DNA from: an uncultured Lachnospiraceae bacterium
GTDB taxonomy: Bacteria > Bacillota > Clostridia > Lachnospirales > Lachnospiraceae
Assembly: GCA_910579325.1 (NCBI GenBank)
Contig: CAJTTU010000085.1
Coordinates: 1 to 14,888, forward strand
Length of the DNA: 14,888 nt
Reading direction: 5' to 3'
The position numbers were made by a program, and so were the translations under genes. Of the stretch, positions 1 through 7,361 are shown piece after piece. Under the pieces are notes generated by a model. The model was not told where the DNA came from and searched no databases. It was given only the letters and a program-made list of their open reading frames with translations. Position 1 is the first letter of the stretch; every line of letters begins with the position of its first letter.

Positions 1-2
1 AA

Positions 3-380
3 ACAATGTTGAACCTGCGCCAGTGTGCAGGCTTTGAGCTTTTCGAGCAGCCATTGTGCTGTGCGGTATCCATTCACCATCGTCTTGCGGATAAGATAAA
101 ACTGACGGTTCAGGATTTATATGGGGAGAACCTGCTACTGATGCATCGTGACTGGAGCCATTATGTGGACAGACTTCGGGATGACCTTTGGCAGAACCAC
201 AGTAAGATCAGCATCGTGGATTTTGATTTTTACAGTGTGGATGTATTTAACCGCTGTGAGAATGGAAATGATGTGCTGATGGAGTTATTCTATTCCCTAT
301 GGCCTGCTGCATTCCCCGGAACCTTCCGTAACGGTAAAGAAATTCCTCTCGGCATTGCAGAAAGTATTGTAACAGGGTAA
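3..380 (+). CDS. LysR-family transcriptional regulator, C-terminal fragment (5' end outside window)
   Basis: The reading frame is open from the left edge, so the true start and the DNA-binding helix-turn-helix lie outside the window. The visible ~125 residues resemble the second half of a LysR effector-binding domain: a segment like the family's 'HPLA...l...DL.g..ll' stretch (here HHRLADKIKLTVQDLYGENL), then a beta-strand-like run (ISIVDFDFY) and a late 'IPLGI' resembling the usual '.iPyGi' strand. After IPLGI only seven residues remain before the stop, whereas many LysR proteins continue for about 20 more, so the C-terminus may be shortened. A strong intrinsic terminator follows within 45 nt. 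It could regulate the downstream array, but it is co-directional rather than divergent, so this is only suggested by position. The family assignment is moderate because the diagnostic N-terminal domain is missing. Confidence 0.6.
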   Translation, partial: TMLNLRQCAGFELFEQPLCCAVSIHHRLADKIKLTVQDLYGENLLLMHRDWSHYVDRLRDDLWQNHSKISIVDFDFYSVDVFNRCENGNDVLMELFYSLWPAAFPGTFRNGKEIPLGIAESIVTG

Positions 381-420
381 CAACAGAGTTGTAACCTCAA
401 AGTATAAACTGATTAACCAA

Positions 421-451
421 TCGAGACTTCTTTTGAAGCCTCGATTTTTTT
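421..451 (+). terminator. Rho-independent terminator after the LysR-like gene
   Basis: Arms TCGAGACTTC (421-430) and GAAGCCTCGA (435-444) form a 10-bp stem with one A-C mismatch at 426/439 and a TTTT loop. Seven T's follow directly (445-451). This is a classical intrinsic terminator on the + strand and should separate the regulator from the array that starts at 484. Confidence 0.85.
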
Positions 452-456
452 ATACT
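451..456 (+). promoter_or_regulatory. Candidate -10 box for the downstream array
   Basis: TATACT matches the sigma-A -10 consensus at five of six positions and sits 28 nt upstream of the start codon at 484, overlapping the last T of the terminator. The best-spaced -35 (TTCTTT, 428-433) is poor and lies inside the terminator hairpin, so this promoter would need an activator or may be spurious. Confidence 0.25.
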
Positions 457-483
457 AAAAAAGCAAGGGGGAAAGGCGTGGTT

Positions 484-1653
484 ATGAATAATTTTATTTT
501 TGAAAATTCTACAAAGACATATTTTGGAAAAGGCTGTGTGAAAGAATATCTTGCCTGCCTGACCAGACATTATGGAAAAAATGTGATGTTTGCTTATGGT
601 GGAGATTCCATCAGGAATAACGGTATTTATGATGAGATCCGGGAGAGTCTTGCAAAAGCGGAAAAGAATGTGGTTGAATTTTCAGGCATTTATGAAAATC
701 CAACTTATGAAAAAGTGCTGGAGGGCGCGAAGCTGGCAAAGGAAAATGAAATAGATTTTATTCTTGCCGTTGGGGGCGGAAGCGTGACGGACTGCTGTAA
801 AGCCGTTTCTATGGCAGCGGTTTATGGCGGCGATCTTTGGGATGATTTTTTTGCAAGGTATGGAATTATGGAGTTTGATCCGGTTCCAATGGGCGCTGTT
901 GTGACGGAAACGGAAACCGGAAGTGAAATGAACGGAAGGGCAGTCATTACGAACCAGGCGTTGAAAGTCAGGACGGGGAGGGACTATCCCAAGTGTAACC
1001 CTAAATTTGCGTTGATCGATCCTGCCTATAGCTGCCATGTTCCCAAAAGGCAGATGGTGTCTGACGGTTTTGATACATTATCCCATATGATGGAGATTTA
1101 TTTCAGCAAACCAGATGAAGATAATGTTTCCGATGACATTGCGGAGGCGCTGATGAAAAATGTAATCCAGAATTTAAGGACGGCAATCAAAGACCCACAG
1201 GATTATAGGGCAAAAAGCAACCTGATGTGGGATGCGGCTATGGCGGAGAACCGTATCCTGAAATTAGGAAAACAGACAGATTTCCAATGCCGTCAGATGG
1301 AGCATCAGCTTGCAGCTTATACAAACTGCAACCAGGGGGAAGGGCTTGCAGTTCTGCATCCTGTCTACTATCGCCATATTTATAGAAACGGCTGTCATAA
1401 GTTCAGGAGGTTTGCCGTCAATGTATGGGGAATTTCGGACAGGGGCAAGACAGAGGAAGAAACAGCCTGTGAAGGGGTTGAGGCACTGGCTGGATTTATT
1501 AAAGAAGTGGGACTTCCCGTTACACTCCGTGATTTAGGGGCAGACGAGAATACGGATTTGAGGCAGATCGCAGATTCCTGCAGTCTTTCTGCCGGCAGTT
1601 ATAAACAAATGACGCACAAGGAAATCCTTGAAATTTTTCAGGAATGTTATTAA
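484..1653 (+). CDS. Iron-type alcohol dehydrogenase paralogue (BDH/YqhD group) lacking two metal ligands
   Basis: A 389-residue protein of the group III iron-containing ADH family, normal in length. The ATG at 484 is chosen because the purine-rich AAGGGGGAAAGG (465-476) precedes it; an upstream TTG at 433 lies within the terminator hairpin. Nucleotide-binding features are present: AYGG at 37-40 and AVGGGS at 95-100. The family's four metal ligands are Asp, His, His, His. Asp197 and His201 (FDTLSH) are kept, but the third ligand position is Arg270 (FQCRQMEHQ) and the fourth is Gln284 (CNQGEG). In the paralogue at 10239 the same positions are His267 and His281. The conserved His274 next to the site is retained. 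The two proteins match at about half of positions by eye. The gene is first in the array, 13 nt before a flavodoxin lipoprotein gene. It may bind cofactor without the usual metal-dependent alcohol oxidation or aldehyde reduction. Fold assignment is secure; activity is doubtful. Confidence 0.9.
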   Translation: MNNFIFENSTKTYFGKGCVKEYLACLTRHYGKNVMFAYGGDSIRNNGIYDEIRESLAKAEKNVVEFSGIYENPTYEKVLEGAKLAKENEIDFILAVGGGSVTDCCKAVSMAAVYGGDLWDDFFARYGIMEFDPVPMGAVVTETETGSEMNGRAVITNQALKVRTGRDYPKCNPKFALIDPAYSCHVPKRQMVSDGFDTLSHMMEIYFSKPDEDNVSDDIAEALMKNVIQNLRTAIKDPQDYRAKSNLMWDAAMAENRILKLGKQTDFQCRQMEHQLAAYTNCNQGEGLAVLHPVYYRHIYRNGCHKFRRFAVNVWGISDRGKTEEETACEGVEALAGFIKEVGLPVTLRDLGADENTDLRQIADSCSLSAGSYKQMTHKEILEIFQECY

Positions 1654-1666
1654 AGGAGGAAAAACA

Positions 1667-2446
1667 ATGAGAAAGAAAATGATGAAGAAAGTAACAGCGG
1701 TATTGACGAGCGTAGTTCTTGCCATTGGTCTTATGGGGTGCGGCAGCCAGAACAGCGGGAACAATACGCAGCAGGCCCGGCAGGAAAGGGAAGATGTGAC
1801 GCCGGAAAGTACACAGGAGCCGTCCGCCCCGCTGGAACAGGAAACGGAAAACCAGACGGATGCAGCACAGACTGAGCAGGAAACGGCAGTACAGACAGAA
1901 CAGCAGCCGGAAAACGATGTGGATACTTCGGCGGAGAATACCGATCAGCCGTCTGCGGAAGGCGGAAAAACGCTGGTTGTTTATTACTCAGCTACAGGAA
2001 ACACGGAAAGCGTGGCAGGTTATATTGCAGCGGCGACAGACGCCGACATTTTCGTGCTGGAGCCGGTGGAGCCGTATAGCAGTGAGGATCTGAACTGGAC
2101 GGATGAAAACAGCCGTGTTGTGTATGAGCATGACAATCCGGAAGCAAGAAACGTGGAATTGGTGTCAACGACCGTAAATGACTGGGAATCCTACGACACC
2201 GTATTTATCGGTTATCCCATCTGGTGGCACATTGCGGCATGGCCGGTGGACGGGTTTGTTGAGGCAAATGATTTCACAGGAAAGACGGTGATTCCTTTCT
2301 GCACTTCATCCAGTTCTGATCTGGGTGAGAGCGGGGAGCTGCTGGCAGAGGCAGCCGGAACAGGGAACTGGCTGGAGGGAGAACGGTTTTCGTCCAGTGC
2401 CTCCGAGGAAACGGTCCGGGCATGGGTGGAAGGTCTGGATCTGTAA
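1667..2446 (+). CDS. Flavodoxin-domain lipoprotein
   Basis: A 259-residue exported protein. The ATG at 1667 follows AAAGGAGG (1652-1659) and gives a textbook lipoprotein signal: basic MRKKMMKK, a hydrophobic stretch and lipobox LMGC with Cys25 as lipidation site. Residues ~28-98 are a Glu/Gln/Thr-rich linker. From ~100 there is a flavodoxin_4-like domain: strand TLVVYYS followed directly by the FMN-phosphate loop SATGNT, then GYPIWWHIAAWP at the isoalloxazine side and the strand VIPFCTSSSSD. It probably binds FMN and carries electrons or reduces small molecules on the outer face of the membrane, which is unusual because classical flavodoxins are cytoplasmic. Of the three flavodoxin domains in the window this has the most canonical FMN loop. 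It lies 13 nt after the ADH-like gene and 70 nt before a hydrolase lipoprotein. Redox partner and substrate are unknown. Confidence 0.9.
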   Translation: MRKKMMKKVTAVLTSVVLAIGLMGCGSQNSGNNTQQARQEREDVTPESTQEPSAPLEQETENQTDAAQTEQETAVQTEQQPENDVDTSAENTDQPSAEGGKTLVVYYSATGNTESVAGYIAAATDADIFVLEPVEPYSSEDLNWTDENSRVVYEHDNPEARNVELVSTTVNDWESYDTVFIGYPIWWHIAAWPVDGFVEANDFTGKTVIPFCTSSSSDLGESGELLAEAAGTGNWLEGERFSSSASEETVRAWVEGLDL

Positions 2447-2516
2447 AAACAGATAAAGGCAGATTGCAGGAAACAGGAACAGTTGGAAGTAATCAATGAA
2501 ACAGGGAGAATTGTAA

Positions 2517-3731
2517 ATGAATAAAAGATATATTTTTACAGCGCTGCTGGCAGGATTGCTGACAGTATCCGTACTGACAGGCTGTGGTAATGAGGCGGCT
2601 GGTACAACGCAGGAAGCAGTAACGGACTCAAAGCAGGAAACGGCCGCAGATGCAGGGCAAAGTACACGGGAAGATGAACCGCAGAATGTATCGGTGGATG
2701 CAGAGCAGGAAACATTGATGGAAAAAGAGAATACTGATGATGTACTGATGATTGCACAACAGGGAATGTTCTCTTCCGGCGGCATCGTTACTGAGCCGGT
2801 GGAAGGAGAATATGATCCGACATCAAACTGGCTGGATGCAAGCCGTGCAGGGAATACTGCCCATGTGGATCATGCCAATGTATTTTACCAGATACCGGTG
2901 AATGATAATGGCAATCCGATTGTTTATCTGCATGGTTATGGGCAGTCCCGTATGGGATGGATGACAACTCCGGACGGGCGTGAAGGATGGTCTGACCTGT
3001 TTTTGAAAAAAGGATATGCGGCATTTCTGGTGGATCAGCCGAGACGCGGCGAGGCGGGAGCAGCCTCATCCATGACAACGGACGGATTTCTTGATACATG
3101 GGCTGAGGACTCCAAGGAATATAAACCGGGAGACCAGGCGTGGTATACCCACTTCAGAATCGGACGTGTGGCGCCGGAGCGGTATGAGGGCTCTCAGTTT
3201 CCGGAAGGGGAGGAGGCACAGGATCAGTTTTTCCGTCAGATGACGCCAAATACCGGAAATTTCGATCAGGCACTGGACGCAGCGGCTCTGGGGGCTGTAA
3301 TGGAAGATGTGTATGAAATGACGGGCAGCAAGGCAGTCTTTGTGACACATTCACAGGGCGGAGCTGTAGGCTGGGATGTGCCGGTGGAGAATATTTCCGC
3401 GATTATAGCCATTGAGCCGGGAGGAACACCAGAGCCGGGTTCAGAGCAGTATCAGAAACTGCTGGAGGCAGAGATTCCCATTACGATTTACTTTGGGGAT
3501 TATATTGACAATGGACCGGAAGATATTATGTCCACAGGCTTCTGGCAGGCAGTCCGGGACGGTGCCATTCAGTTTGCGGAAAGCTATAACAGTGACGGCG
3601 GCGATTGTACCGTAGTTTATCTGCCGGATGAAGGAATTACCGGGAACAGCCATTTTATGTTTCAGGAGCTGAATAACGATGTGATTGCAGACCATATTGC
3701 CGCATGGCTTGAGGAAAAAGGACTGCATTAA
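2517..3731 (+). CDS. Alpha/beta-hydrolase lipoprotein, esterase-713-like
   Basis: A 404-residue lipoprotein: hydrophobic signal peptide with lipobox LTGC (Cys23), then an acidic Gln/Glu-rich linker to ~residue 80, then an alpha/beta-hydrolase domain. The oxyanion-hole region is YLHGYGQSRMGW (137-148), followed by TTPDGREGW and VDQPRRGEAG. These motifs recall esterase 713, a bacterial serine esterase group described on halogenated cyclic esters; that link is from memory. The nucleophile is Ser279 in VTHSQGG, Glu300 in AIEPGG is the likely acid and His379 in GNSHF the likely base, so the triad appears intact. The start has a reasonable site, CAGGGAGA (2502-2509). It directly follows the lone flavodoxin lipoprotein, mirroring the flavodoxin-hydrolase fusions downstream. 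Expected role: hydrolysis of an ester or related bond outside the membrane. The substrate cannot be inferred. Confidence 0.88.
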   Translation: MNKRYIFTALLAGLLTVSVLTGCGNEAAGTTQEAVTDSKQETAADAGQSTREDEPQNVSVDAEQETLMEKENTDDVLMIAQQGMFSSGGIVTEPVEGEYDPTSNWLDASRAGNTAHVDHANVFYQIPVNDNGNPIVYLHGYGQSRMGWMTTPDGREGWSDLFLKKGYAAFLVDQPRRGEAGAASSMTTDGFLDTWAEDSKEYKPGDQAWYTHFRIGRVAPERYEGSQFPEGEEAQDQFFRQMTPNTGNFDQALDAAALGAVMEDVYEMTGSKAVFVTHSQGGAVGWDVPVENISAIIAIEPGGTPEPGSEQYQKLLEAEIPITIYFGDYIDNGPEDIMSTGFWQAVRDGAIQFAESYNSDGGDCTVVYLPDEGITGNSHFMFQELNNDVIADHIAAWLEEKGLH

Positions 3732-3775
3732 AACAAAGGGAGCTTTGAGACGGTTTTTATAAGGAGAGACGATCT

Positions 3776-4870
3776 ATGAAAAAAATTGTAGTGTGGTTTT
3801 CTGCGGTTTTACTGGTACTCAGTTTGGCGGCATGTGGAAACAGCACGGAATCGGCGGAGAATAACGACACAGAAACGACAAATTCGCAACCGGCTACTGA
3901 CGGGAGCGGATCTTCCGGACAGGAGGAGAACGTTTCTGTGAATGATGATTCAGAAAAAGAAACAGGCGCTTCACAGGATACTGTCTCTCGGGACAATGCG
4001 GAGGCATCCGTGGTATATTTCACATCCGACATATCGCCGGAAGGGTTGATGGCTGTTTACGAGGCTTTGAACTGGGAACCTACTGGAGGCGTTGCGGTCA
4101 AGCTGTCAACAGGAGAGCCGCCGGCAAGTAATTATCTCGATCCGGAACTGATTAAGGACCTGATACAGTCCGTGGACGGTACGATTGTGGAGTGCAATAC
4201 GGCATATGGCGGCTCCCGGACGGAAACGGCCATGCACATGCAGGTAGCGGAGGATCATGGATTTACGGCGATTGCGGATGTGGACATTCTGGATGCGGAG
4301 GGTTCCATGGAACTGCCCGTGGAGGGTGGAACGCGCCTTGAAAGCAATCGGGTGGGTTCTCATTTCGCGGATTATGATTCTTATATTATCCTGTCTCACT
4401 TCAAGGGGCACGCGATGGCGGGTTTTGGCGGGGCGATTAAGAATATCTCCATCGGGCTTGGTTCCAAAGAAGGGAAATGCCTGATCCATACTGCCGGAGC
4501 GAGCAGCAGCAGTCCGTGGGGCGGCGATCAGACCGGTTTTACGGAGTCGATGGCGGAAGCCGGTAAATCCGTATCGGATTATCTGGGATATGGGAACCGG
4601 ATTATATATATCAGTGTGTTGAACAATATTTCCATTGACTGCGACTGCGACGGAAATCCCGCAAAGCCGGATATTCACGATATTGGGATTGTGGCTTCCT
4701 TTGATCCGGTGGCTATCGACCAGGCATGTATTGATCTTGCTTTTGCGGCAGAAGGAAGCAAAACCCTTCAGGACCGGGTGAACAGCAGGGATGGCTTACA
4801 CACATTGGAGCACGCGGAAGAAATCGGATTGGGAAGCCGCACTTATGAGCTGGTAAATATTGATGAGTAA
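3776..4870 (+). CDS. DUF362-domain lipoprotein
   Basis: A 364-residue protein with lipobox LAAC (Cys20) and a Ser/Asn/Glu-rich linker to ~residue 75. The rest matches DUF362: ILSHFKGHAMAGFGGAIKN (205-223) resembles the family's 'KGH...gfGGa.KN' block, and CDCDGNPAKPDIHDIG (289-304) followed by ASFDPVAIDQACIDL the C-terminal block with the paired Cys289 and Cys291. Many DUF362 proteins are cytoplasmic and carry a 2[4Fe-4S] ferredoxin insert. No CxxCxxC motif is present here, so this is a ferredoxin-free, exported version. The conserved His and Cys could bind a metal, but the biochemical role of DUF362 is not established. RBS AAGGAGAG (3761-3768). It is 44 nt after the hydrolase and 45 nt before the permease, so co-expression is likely. 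Confidence 0.88.
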   Translation: MKKIVVWFSAVLLVLSLAACGNSTESAENNDTETTNSQPATDGSGSSGQEENVSVNDDSEKETGASQDTVSRDNAEASVVYFTSDISPEGLMAVYEALNWEPTGGVAVKLSTGEPPASNYLDPELIKDLIQSVDGTIVECNTAYGGSRTETAMHMQVAEDHGFTAIADVDILDAEGSMELPVEGGTRLESNRVGSHFADYDSYIILSHFKGHAMAGFGGAIKNISIGLGSKEGKCLIHTAGASSSSPWGGDQTGFTESMAEAGKSVSDYLGYGNRIIYISVLNNISIDCDCDGNPAKPDIHDIGIVASFDPVAIDQACIDLAFAAEGSKTLQDRVNSRDGLHTLEHAEEIGLGSRTYELVNIDE

Positions 4871-4915
4871 TCAGAACGCTCTGTATGGCATTTTGATACA
4901 AGGAAGGTGATCTGC

Positions 4916-5827
4916 ATGGAACTATTTGCCCTCATAAAACGCGAATTTGTTTATATCAGTTATTATTTCATGGTACAGCTCCGTCAGATCGCCTTTTACT
5001 GGATTCTGGGTATGATGGTCGGCTCTCTGGTATCTGTTTTTGCAAAAGACGCCATCCATAACTGTTTTGAAAGAATCAGGGACAAAAAATGGGGAGTATT
5101 CGGCGTAATCCCGGCAAGCATTTTGGGGATTGCGTCGCCTCTGTGCATGTATGGCACGATTCCTATAGCGGCTTCTTTTTCCAGACATGGGATGCGCCAC
5201 GACTGGCTGGCGGCTTTTATGATGAGCAGTGTGCTTTTAAACCCGCAGCTTCTTTTTTACAGCACGGCGCTTGGGGGAACGGCCATGGCAGTGCGGCTGG
5301 TTTCCTGTACTTTATGTGGGATTTTTGCAGGGCTGGCGGTACATTTTGCCTATGGGAAGAAACCGTTCTTTAACTTTGCGGGATTTGAGCCCCGTGCAAG
5401 CCATGACACAGACCCCAATCTTTTTATGCGGTTTTTGAAAAATCTGGGGCGGAATGTCAGGGCGACGGCTCTTTACTTTCTGATTGGTGTGCTGCTTTCT
5501 GCATTGTTCCAGAGATATGTCCCGGCAGACGGTTTTGCGGAGCTTTTCGGGAAAAGCAATGAGGGGTTCGGTGTGCTGATGGCGGCGACCATCGGTGTTC
5601 CGCTCTATGCCTGTGGGGGCGGGACAATCCCGCTTTTGCAGCAATGGCTGGTCTCCGGAATGAGCATGGGGAGCGCGGCGGCATTTATGATTACCGGGCC
5701 TGCCACGAAGATCACAAACCTGGGGGCATTGAAGATCGTGCTTGGAATAAAGCGTTTTGTTCTATATATTGCTTTCGTAATGGTGTTCTCTCTGATAACA
5801 GGACTCATTACAAATCTGCTGGTTTAA
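4916..5827 (+). CDS. ArsP_1-type (DUF318) membrane permease
   Basis: A 303-residue polytopic membrane protein with roughly eight hydrophobic segments. The ATG at 4916 is preferred over the GTG at 4907 because that GTG overlaps the Shine-Dalgarno sequence AGGAAGGTGA. Two pseudo-symmetric halves each hold a conserved loop: ASPLCMYGTIPIAAS (73-87, Cys77) and GVPLYACGGGTIPLLQQW (227-244, Cys233), then FMITGPATKITNLGALK (257-273). This is the ArsP_1 permease pattern, a family including organoarsenical exporters. The first-half motif has a single Cys where many relatives have Cys-Ser-Cys, so arsenic specificity should not be assumed. No ars regulator, reductase or other ars gene is near. It sits between DUF362 and a flavodoxin-hydrolase gene (13 nt spacing downstream), and could move a metal or small organic product handled by the surface enzymes. 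Confidence 0.85.
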   Translation: MELFALIKREFVYISYYFMVQLRQIAFYWILGMMVGSLVSVFAKDAIHNCFERIRDKKWGVFGVIPASILGIASPLCMYGTIPIAASFSRHGMRHDWLAAFMMSSVLLNPQLLFYSTALGGTAMAVRLVSCTLCGIFAGLAVHFAYGKKPFFNFAGFEPRASHDTDPNLFMRFLKNLGRNVRATALYFLIGVLLSALFQRYVPADGFAELFGKSNEGFGVLMAATIGVPLYACGGGTIPLLQQWLVSGMSMGSAAAFMITGPATKITNLGALKIVLGIKRFVLYIAFVMVFSLITGLITNLLV

Positions 5828-5840
5828 GGGAGAAGATTGT

Positions 5841-7325
5841 ATGAAAAAAATAAAAAAGAGAACGGTGATTGAGCTGGTGATACTGGTGGTCCTGATCGTA
5901 TGGGCGTCATGGTATTTGTTCATGGGTAGAAAGATTACAGGAGTAGATGATAATGTGGTTCCCGGAGACGAAGGGACGCATTCGCTGGTCGTTTATTTTT
6001 CCAGAGAGGGTGTTATACCGGATGGAATAGATGCCGCCTCCTCCGCTTCGCCCAATTCCAATCAGTACGAGGCTGAAAGCGATACGGAGGCTGCGGCTAA
6101 AATGATTGCGCAGCTTACTGGGGCGGATTTATTTCAGATCCGCACGGACAGATATTACCGCAGCGCTTTTTGGGGAACGGCAGCTACCGCATGGATTGAG
6201 GAGGCGTTGAATTTAAGACCGGGGCTGGCGGCAAAGCCGGAAAGCCTTGATAAATATGATGTGATCTATATTGGTTATCCTGTCTGGTGGTTTAATGCAC
6301 CGATGGCGGTCGGGACATTTTTAGAGAGTTATGACCTGACAGGGAAAACAGTGGTTCCCTTTTGTACCAGCACGGATAATGGGATTGATGTAAGCATGGA
6401 TTATATCCGGGAGGTTTCAGGCAGCGCGACGGTTTTGGACGGATACCGTGCCCATAATTCCGGTTTGGAAGATGTATCAGCATGGCTTGAACGGATTGGC
6501 ATGTTGGAGCAGACAGACGAACAGCAGGATACAGAAACCGGTTTGACAAAATCAGAAGCGGATATAGCGGATACTGACCCGGAAGTGAGTGAACTTCCCA
6601 ATGTCACGGAGGGAACAGAAGCTTATCGGGACTTTGTGATTGACAATGTGTACCATTCCGCAGATGCAGGGGATATTCATTACAATGTATATATTCCGGA
6701 AAGCTATGATGGCAGTAAGCCGTATGCCTTGTATTTTACGCTGCCCGGTTATGAAGGGCTGTATTTTCAGGGAGTCGCTGCCAATATCGAGTCGGAGGAA
6801 TTTGGATTTGAGGCACAGAAGTACAATGACGAGATGATTATTGTTGCGCCGCAGCTTAACGACTGGGGAGAAACTTCGGCAGATCAGACGATTGCACTGG
6901 TGGAATATTTTCTGCAGCAGTATCACATCGACACATCGAAAGTATATGGGAACGGTTATTCGGGCGGAGGCGAAACCATGTCTATCGTAATGGGAAAGCG
7001 TCCCGATCTGTTTACGGCATATCTTCATGTCAGTTCACAGTGGGACGGCGAATACGAGCCTGTTGTGGATAACCGGCTGCCTGTTTATTTTGCCATAGGC
7101 AGGAATGATGAGTATTACGGTTCCGCCAAAACGCAGAGAGCGTATGATACGCTTTATGACTTGTATGAGCGGCAGGGATTGTCGAAAGAAGAAATTGACA
7201 GCCTGCTTGTGCTGGACATTAAGGAGCATGATTATTTTACCGGGAGGAATGCCCCGAATGAGCATGGCGGAGGAGGACTTTTTGCCTATGATGAGGAGAT
7301 TATGGGGTGGTTGTTTTCAAAGTGA
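5841..7325 (+). CDS. Membrane-anchored flavodoxin-alpha/beta-hydrolase fusion
   Basis: A 494-residue two-domain protein. Residues ~8-28 form one hydrophobic helix after a Lys/Arg-rich start with no lipobox Cys, so it is probably a signal anchor leaving the rest outside. Residues ~47-220 are flavodoxin-like: LVVYFS, GYPVWWFNAPMAVGTFLE and VVPFCTSTDNG are kept. The FMN-phosphate loop is altered, however: ~22 extra residues follow YFSREG and the usual GNTE is replaced by SDTE (80-83). An acidic linker (~222-255) leads to a hydrolase domain resembling PHB-depolymerase/feruloyl-esterase-like serine hydrolases. Its likely triad is Ser374 (NGYSGGG), Asp423 (GRNDEYY) and His475 (NEHGGGG). RBS AAGGGAGAAG (5826-5835). 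The fusion implies that the redox and hydrolytic steps act together. FMN binding is less certain than for the flavodoxin at 1667; the hydrolase looks active. Confidence 0.87.
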   Translation: MKKIKKRTVIELVILVVLIVWASWYLFMGRKITGVDDNVVPGDEGTHSLVVYFSREGVIPDGIDAASSASPNSNQYEAESDTEAAAKMIAQLTGADLFQIRTDRYYRSAFWGTAATAWIEEALNLRPGLAAKPESLDKYDVIYIGYPVWWFNAPMAVGTFLESYDLTGKTVVPFCTSTDNGIDVSMDYIREVSGSATVLDGYRAHNSGLEDVSAWLERIGMLEQTDEQQDTETGLTKSEADIADTDPEVSELPNVTEGTEAYRDFVIDNVYHSADAGDIHYNVYIPESYDGSKPYALYFTLPGYEGLYFQGVAANIESEEFGFEAQKYNDEMIIVAPQLNDWGETSADQTIALVEYFLQQYHIDTSKVYGNGYSGGGETMSIVMGKRPDLFTAYLHVSSQWDGEYEPVVDNRLPVYFAIGRNDEYYGSAKTQRAYDTLYDLYERQGLSKEEIDSLLVLDIKEHDYFTGRNAPNEHGGGGLFAYDEEIMGWLFSK

Positions 7326-7361
7326 TTGGGATATAACGGGAAAGGAAAGGCGGAGATGACG

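Noticed and set aside
433..483. TTG start adding 17 residues to the first ADH-like protein
   Set aside because: It lies inside the terminator hairpin, lacks a ribosome binding site and encodes residues outside the family; the ATG at 484 has a good site.
3734..3763. CAAAG-GGAG-CTTTG hairpin with TTTTT downstream, possible terminator
   Set aside because: The stem is only 5 bp, the T-run is separated by 6 nt, and the next ribosome binding site begins immediately.
4106..4678. 190-codon open frame on the minus strand
   Set aside because: Antisense to the conserved core of the DUF362 gene; no family motif or ribosome binding site seen.
4916..5827. Calling the permease an arsenic exporter and the locus an arsenic island
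   Set aside because: No ArsR, ArsC or other ars gene is visible and the usual Cys-Ser-Cys motif is not present; only family-level naming is justified.
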